A stretch of 9,430 bases of DNA from Methylococcaceae bacterium. Lineage in GTDB: Bacteria > Pseudomonadota > Gammaproteobacteria > Methylococcales > Methylomonadaceae. How positions within the stretch are numbered: position 1 is the first letter of the stretch; every line of letters starts with the position of its first letter. The DNA is taken from positions 1 through 9,430 of the forward strand of contig CANNNN010000079.1 in NCBI GenBank assembly GCA_947506075.1, read 5' to 3'. The notes beneath the pieces were generated by a model that was not told the origin of the DNA, ran no database searches, and saw only the letters and a list, made by a program, of their open reading frames with translations. Made by a program: the position numbers and the translations under genes. Below are positions 6,892 through 9,430 of this stretch, one piece after another.

Positions 6892-7004
6892 ATGGCTTAA
6901 ACTAATAGCCATGTACATCAGCAAAGATAAATCATTGTTTTTTGGCTATTAAAATTAGGTTTGTTAGTGGTTGTATAAACTAATAAACAAACAAAACACT
7001 AACA
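6892..7004 (+). other. AT-rich leader region with competing inverted repeats, upstream of the lipoprotein gene
   Basis: The gap between zapE and the lipoprotein gene (6773-7035) holds no gene I can support. ATGGCT (6892-6897) pairs with AGCCAT (6907-6912). The right arm overlaps TAATAGCCA (6903-6911), which pairs instead with TGGCTATTA (6943-6951), so the two stems exclude each other. TGTTAGTG (6962-6969) pairs with CACTAACA (6997-7004). The word TAAACTAATA occurs twice, at 6898-6907 and 6976-6985. TATAAA at 6974-6979 could be a -10, but I see no matching -35. These could be operator or leader structures, or chance in AT-rich DNA. Confidence 0.3.
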
Positions 7005-7035
7005 TAACAGTTTTCTCTAAATTCAGGTGAGTAAT

Positions 7036-9252
7036 ATGACAATCAGAAAAGTAACAATGTGCGCCATTTTGGATATGGTTCTTGCAGCTACAGTTGTTTC
7101 ATGCGGAATAAATCCAGCAGACTCATCATTTGATGAACTGATATCGTCCAGTCCGCCCGCAGCAGGCGCTCCGTCCCAATCACAACTTGCGGGTAAAAAT
7201 TTCGTACAGGAATTGGATAGAAATGGCAATGTAAAGCGTACAATAATTACCGGTAATGCTGGCGATGGTACTGACGCATTAACTGTTGCTGACGCCGCAT
7301 CGGTTGTTAAAGTCCCTGACAATAAAGAGAGCGTCAATGTACCTTTACCAAATAGCCTGCAAGGTCAGGATGCAATTGATTTTCTCGGTAGTAATCTCAA
7401 CAAAACAGCAGCTGACAACAATGTTACACCTGAAAAACTAAAAGAAATACTAAATGATTCAACCATGCATTTGGATACCGCTACTGGAAAAATATTTGTA
7501 ATAGATAGCGATGTCGATAAGCATGTAATTCCTCAAGAGGGTACAGTTGTAACCCCTGTCGTAACGCCAACCACCATGCTAAAAGCTCCCCCTTTAACCG
7601 ATGTATTTAAGCTGCATAGCAATCTTGGCGCTAGCAAAGTAATTTATATTGATTTTAATGGTCAATTAGTACAAAAATCAGCCTGGTCAGCTACCGATAT
7701 CAATGCACCTGCTTATGACTTAAGCGGCAATCCTGCTGTATTTGATGATAATGAACGTGCCAACATATACAGCATCTGGGCAAGGGTTGCTGAAGACTAC
7801 CTTCCGTTTGATGTTGATATTACAACAGAGGAACCCACAGCGGCAGCACTTGCAAAAACCAGTTCTAGTGATGTCAACTACGGTACACGAGTCGTCGTTA
7901 CTAAAACAGGTACCATTAGCTGCAATTGTGGTGGTGTTGCCTATGTAGGTATTGTTAATTATGTTAACGCTCAACAATATCAACCGGCCTGGGTGTTCCA
8001 GCAATCTCTTGCCAATAATGAAAAATATATAGCTGAAGCTATTTCACATGAAGCGGGTCATAATTTAGGTTTGTATCACGATGGTAATACGACAACGGGA
8101 TACTATCTGGGTCATGGTGCTGGCGCGACTTCCTGGGCGCCTATTATGGGGGCAGGCTACTATAAAAATGTTACGCAATGGAGTGCAGGTCCATACCCCA
8201 ACGCAAACAACAAACAAGACGACTTAGCGGTTTTTGCCGCCAATGGTTTCTCAGCCAGAAAAGATGATTATGGCAATACTGTTGCTACATCAGCCACATT
8301 ACCGATGACAGCTTCGGGCACTACAAACAATGCACATGCTTTCGGTATCATCGAAATAAATACCGATAAAGATATGTTTGTACTCAATACATCAGGACAA
8401 ATTGATCTTAAAATTGCCCCCGCTAACATAGGTGCAAATCTTGACATTATTGCGACCTTATCGGACGCCCAAGGCAAGGTCATTGTATCAAGCAACCCTA
8501 CTGATTTATTAGCGGCCAATATTACTGCAACGGTTGCTCCCGGTACCTATTATCTAAGCATTGCTGGAACTGGCAGAGCCGCAATTACATCTGATCCTGG
8601 TTACCCCATCTATGCAAGTCTGGGTCAATATGAAATCTCCGGTACTGCTAGTGGCTTAGCGTCTATTGCCAGCGTTGCTCCGCTTGCTGCCATTAATGTA
8701 TTTAGTACAACTGGCACGGCGCCGTTCTCAGTAAACTTCTCATCAGGAAGTTCGGTTGGGAATGGAGCAATTACTGGTTATGCCTGGAATTTCGAAGCAG
8801 GTAAAACGTCTGTTGCTGCAAATCCAGCATATGTTTTTTCAAAAGTAGGAGTATTTCCAGTTTCATTAACCGTTACTAATCAGTATGGATTAACAAATAC
8901 TAAAACAGTTAATATTACAGTACAGCCTGCGCCCGCAACAACGAGTGTTAAAGCAATCAATCTTACACTCAGCACAAACCCACTAAGAGGTGTTTCATCT
9001 ATTACGGTATATGATAAAAATGGTGTGCTCGTACCCAAGGCAATAGTCGTTGGTACCTGGACAGGCTATTTTACGGGCAGTGCAAGTGCGGTAACAAACA
9101 GTAACGGCACTGCTACAATCACATCAAAAACCTTGCCATCAACTGCAGCCAAAAAAGGTACGGCAACATTCACAGTCACATCTATAGTGCTTAATGGTTA
9201 TGTATACGATGCGACTAAAAATGCAGTTACTATTAAAACCATAACGAGATAA
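7036..9252 (+). CDS. Predicted lipoprotein zinc metalloprotease (metzincin-like) with PPC-like, PKD and Ig-like domains
   Basis: A 738-aa predicted secreted, lipid-anchored protease; no specific name recognised. The N-terminus has a short basic part (R4, K5), a hydrophobic stretch and a lipobox VVSC, which would put the lipidated cysteine at C23. An Asp at position 13 inside the hydrophobic stretch is unusual. Residues ~24-190 look like a linker/propeptide region. The catalytic domain (~197-400) has HEAGHNLGLYHDG, a full HExxHxxGxxHD zinc site (H338, E339, H342, H348), followed by a Met-turn candidate M371 in APIMGAGYY; this is the reprolysin-like metzincin pattern. C296 and C298 may be a redox or structural pair. 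A pre-peptidase C-terminal-like beta domain spans ~408-537, a PKD domain ~548-631 (GYAWNFEAG, YVFSKVGVFPVSLTV), and a final Ig-like module ~635-738. The ATG at 7036 is chosen because AGGTGA (7025-7030) lies 5 nt upstream; a GTG at 7027 would overlap that site. Substrate unknown. It is AT-richer than acnB by eye and has its own strong terminator. Confidence 0.85.
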   Translation: MTIRKVTMCAILDMVLAATVVSCGINPADSSFDELISSSPPAAGAPSQSQLAGKNFVQELDRNGNVKRTIITGNAGDGTDALTVADAASVVKVPDNKESVNVPLPNSLQGQDAIDFLGSNLNKTAADNNVTPEKLKEILNDSTMHLDTATGKIFVIDSDVDKHVIPQEGTVVTPVVTPTTMLKAPPLTDVFKLHSNLGASKVIYIDFNGQLVQKSAWSATDINAPAYDLSGNPAVFDDNERANIYSIWARVAEDYLPFDVDITTEEPTAAALAKTSSSDVNYGTRVVVTKTGTISCNCGGVAYVGIVNYVNAQQYQPAWVFQQSLANNEKYIAEAISHEAGHNLGLYHDGNTTTGYYLGHGAGATSWAPIMGAGYYKNVTQWSAGPYPNANNKQDDLAVFAANGFSARKDDYGNTVATSATLPMTASGTTNNAHAFGIIEINTDKDMFVLNTSGQIDLKIAPANIGANLDIIATLSDAQGKVIVSSNPTDLLAANITATVAPGTYYLSIAGTGRAAITSDPGYPIYASLGQYEISGTASGLASIASVAPLAAINVFSTTGTAPFSVNFSSGSSVGNGAITGYAWNFEAGKTSVAANPAYVFSKVGVFPVSLTVTNQYGLTNTKTVNITVQPAPATTSVKAINLTLSTNPLRGVSSITVYDKNGVLVPKAIVVGTWTGYFTGSASAVTNSNGTATITSKTLPSTAAKKGTATFTVTSIVLNGYVYDATKNAVTIKTITR

Positions 9253-9266
9253 GCCTATATCAAAAC

Positions 9267-9297
9267 AAAAAAAGGGAGCAATTGCTCCCTTTTTTTT
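9267..9297 (+). terminator. Strong bidirectional intrinsic terminator
   Basis: GGGAGC (9274-9279) and GCTCCC (9284-9289) form a perfect 6-bp GC-rich stem with an AATT loop. Seven A precede it and eight T follow (9290-9297), so the stem can extend by A-T pairs and works on either strand. It sits 14 bp after the stop of the lipoprotein protease gene and would also end any transcript arriving from the right on the minus strand. Confidence 0.93.
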
Positions 9298-9301
9298 ATG
9301 G

Positions 9302-9317
9302 GTTTATTTAAATAAAC
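9302..9317. repeat. 16-bp perfect AT-rich palindrome
   Basis: GTTTATTTAAATAAAC is its own reverse complement. It lies 5 bp beyond the terminator. It could be a dimeric protein-binding site or a chance AT-rich palindrome; there is no neighbouring promoter that would decide this. Confidence 0.45.
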
Positions 9318-9430
9318 TAATCATGAGTGTTTCCCTTAAAACTAAGGATGACAAGGAAATGTTTAGACAAACAGCCCTCTAAAGAGTGCAGCGAAGATTT
9401 TCTTTTTATTTTACAAAATAGGGTGAGAAC
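9317..9430 (-). other. Possible C-terminal fragment of a minus-strand gene cut by the window edge
   Basis: On the minus strand, a frame is open for 37 codons from the right window edge to a TAG at 9317-9319. The translation ends SFKGNTHD and is not recognised. The other two minus frames close soon after the edge. A convergent gene here would fit the bidirectional terminator, but an open frame this short in AT-rich DNA can easily arise by chance. No start codon can be judged. Confidence 0.15.

Noticed and set aside
7027..7035. GTG start for the lipoprotein protease at 7027.
   Set aside because: It overlaps the AGGTGA ribosome site that fits the ATG at 7036, and the shorter form gives the more normal signal peptide start.

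Overview
The window carries a central-metabolism locus from what is most likely a gammaproteobacterium. By inference it is a type I methanotroph (Methylococcales) or a close relative. The basis is the protein character: an AcnB-type aconitase, an E. coli-like NADP isocitrate dehydrogenase, a short NAD-type isocitrate dehydrogenase of the kind known from Methylococcus, and a ZapE-family ATPase. I could not confirm the taxon without a search.

Layout. 1-264 is non-coding and holds a long imperfect inverted repeat plus several small hairpins. 265-1569 (minus strand) is icd, an NADP-dependent isocitrate dehydrogenase. 1570-1761 is a divergent promoter region with one -10-like box for each direction. 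1762-2772 (plus) is a second, NAD-type isocitrate dehydrogenase. 2773-2884 holds seven perfect tandem copies of an 8-bp unit, and a downstream segment can pair with any of them. 2885-5446 (plus) is acnB. 5447-5656 holds a second long imperfect inverted-repeat element and a promoter-like box placed so that the next gene may be read from a leaderless message. 5657-6772 (plus) is zapE. 6773-7035 is AT-rich and full of small inverted repeats. 7036-9252 (plus) is a large predicted lipoprotein metalloprotease with a metzincin-type zinc site, a PKD domain and Ig-like C-terminal modules. A strong bidirectional intrinsic terminator follows at 9267-9297. The last ~130 bp contain a 16-bp perfect palindrome and a possible tail of a minus-strand gene.

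How the genes fit together. AcnB makes isocitrate from citrate, and the two isocitrate dehydrogenases each convert it to 2-oxoglutarate while reducing a different coenzyme. The cluster therefore covers two consecutive TCA steps with a choice between NADH and NADPH, and the two dehydrogenases are divergently transcribed from a shared 192-bp region. zapE and the protease have no evident metabolic link to this. The protease gene looks AT-richer than the metabolic genes by eye and may be an accessory gene.

I found no convincing new multi-gene system. The most unusual material is non-coding: the octamer array between the NAD-IDH gene and acnB, the two inverted-repeat elements, and the possible leaderless start of zapE.
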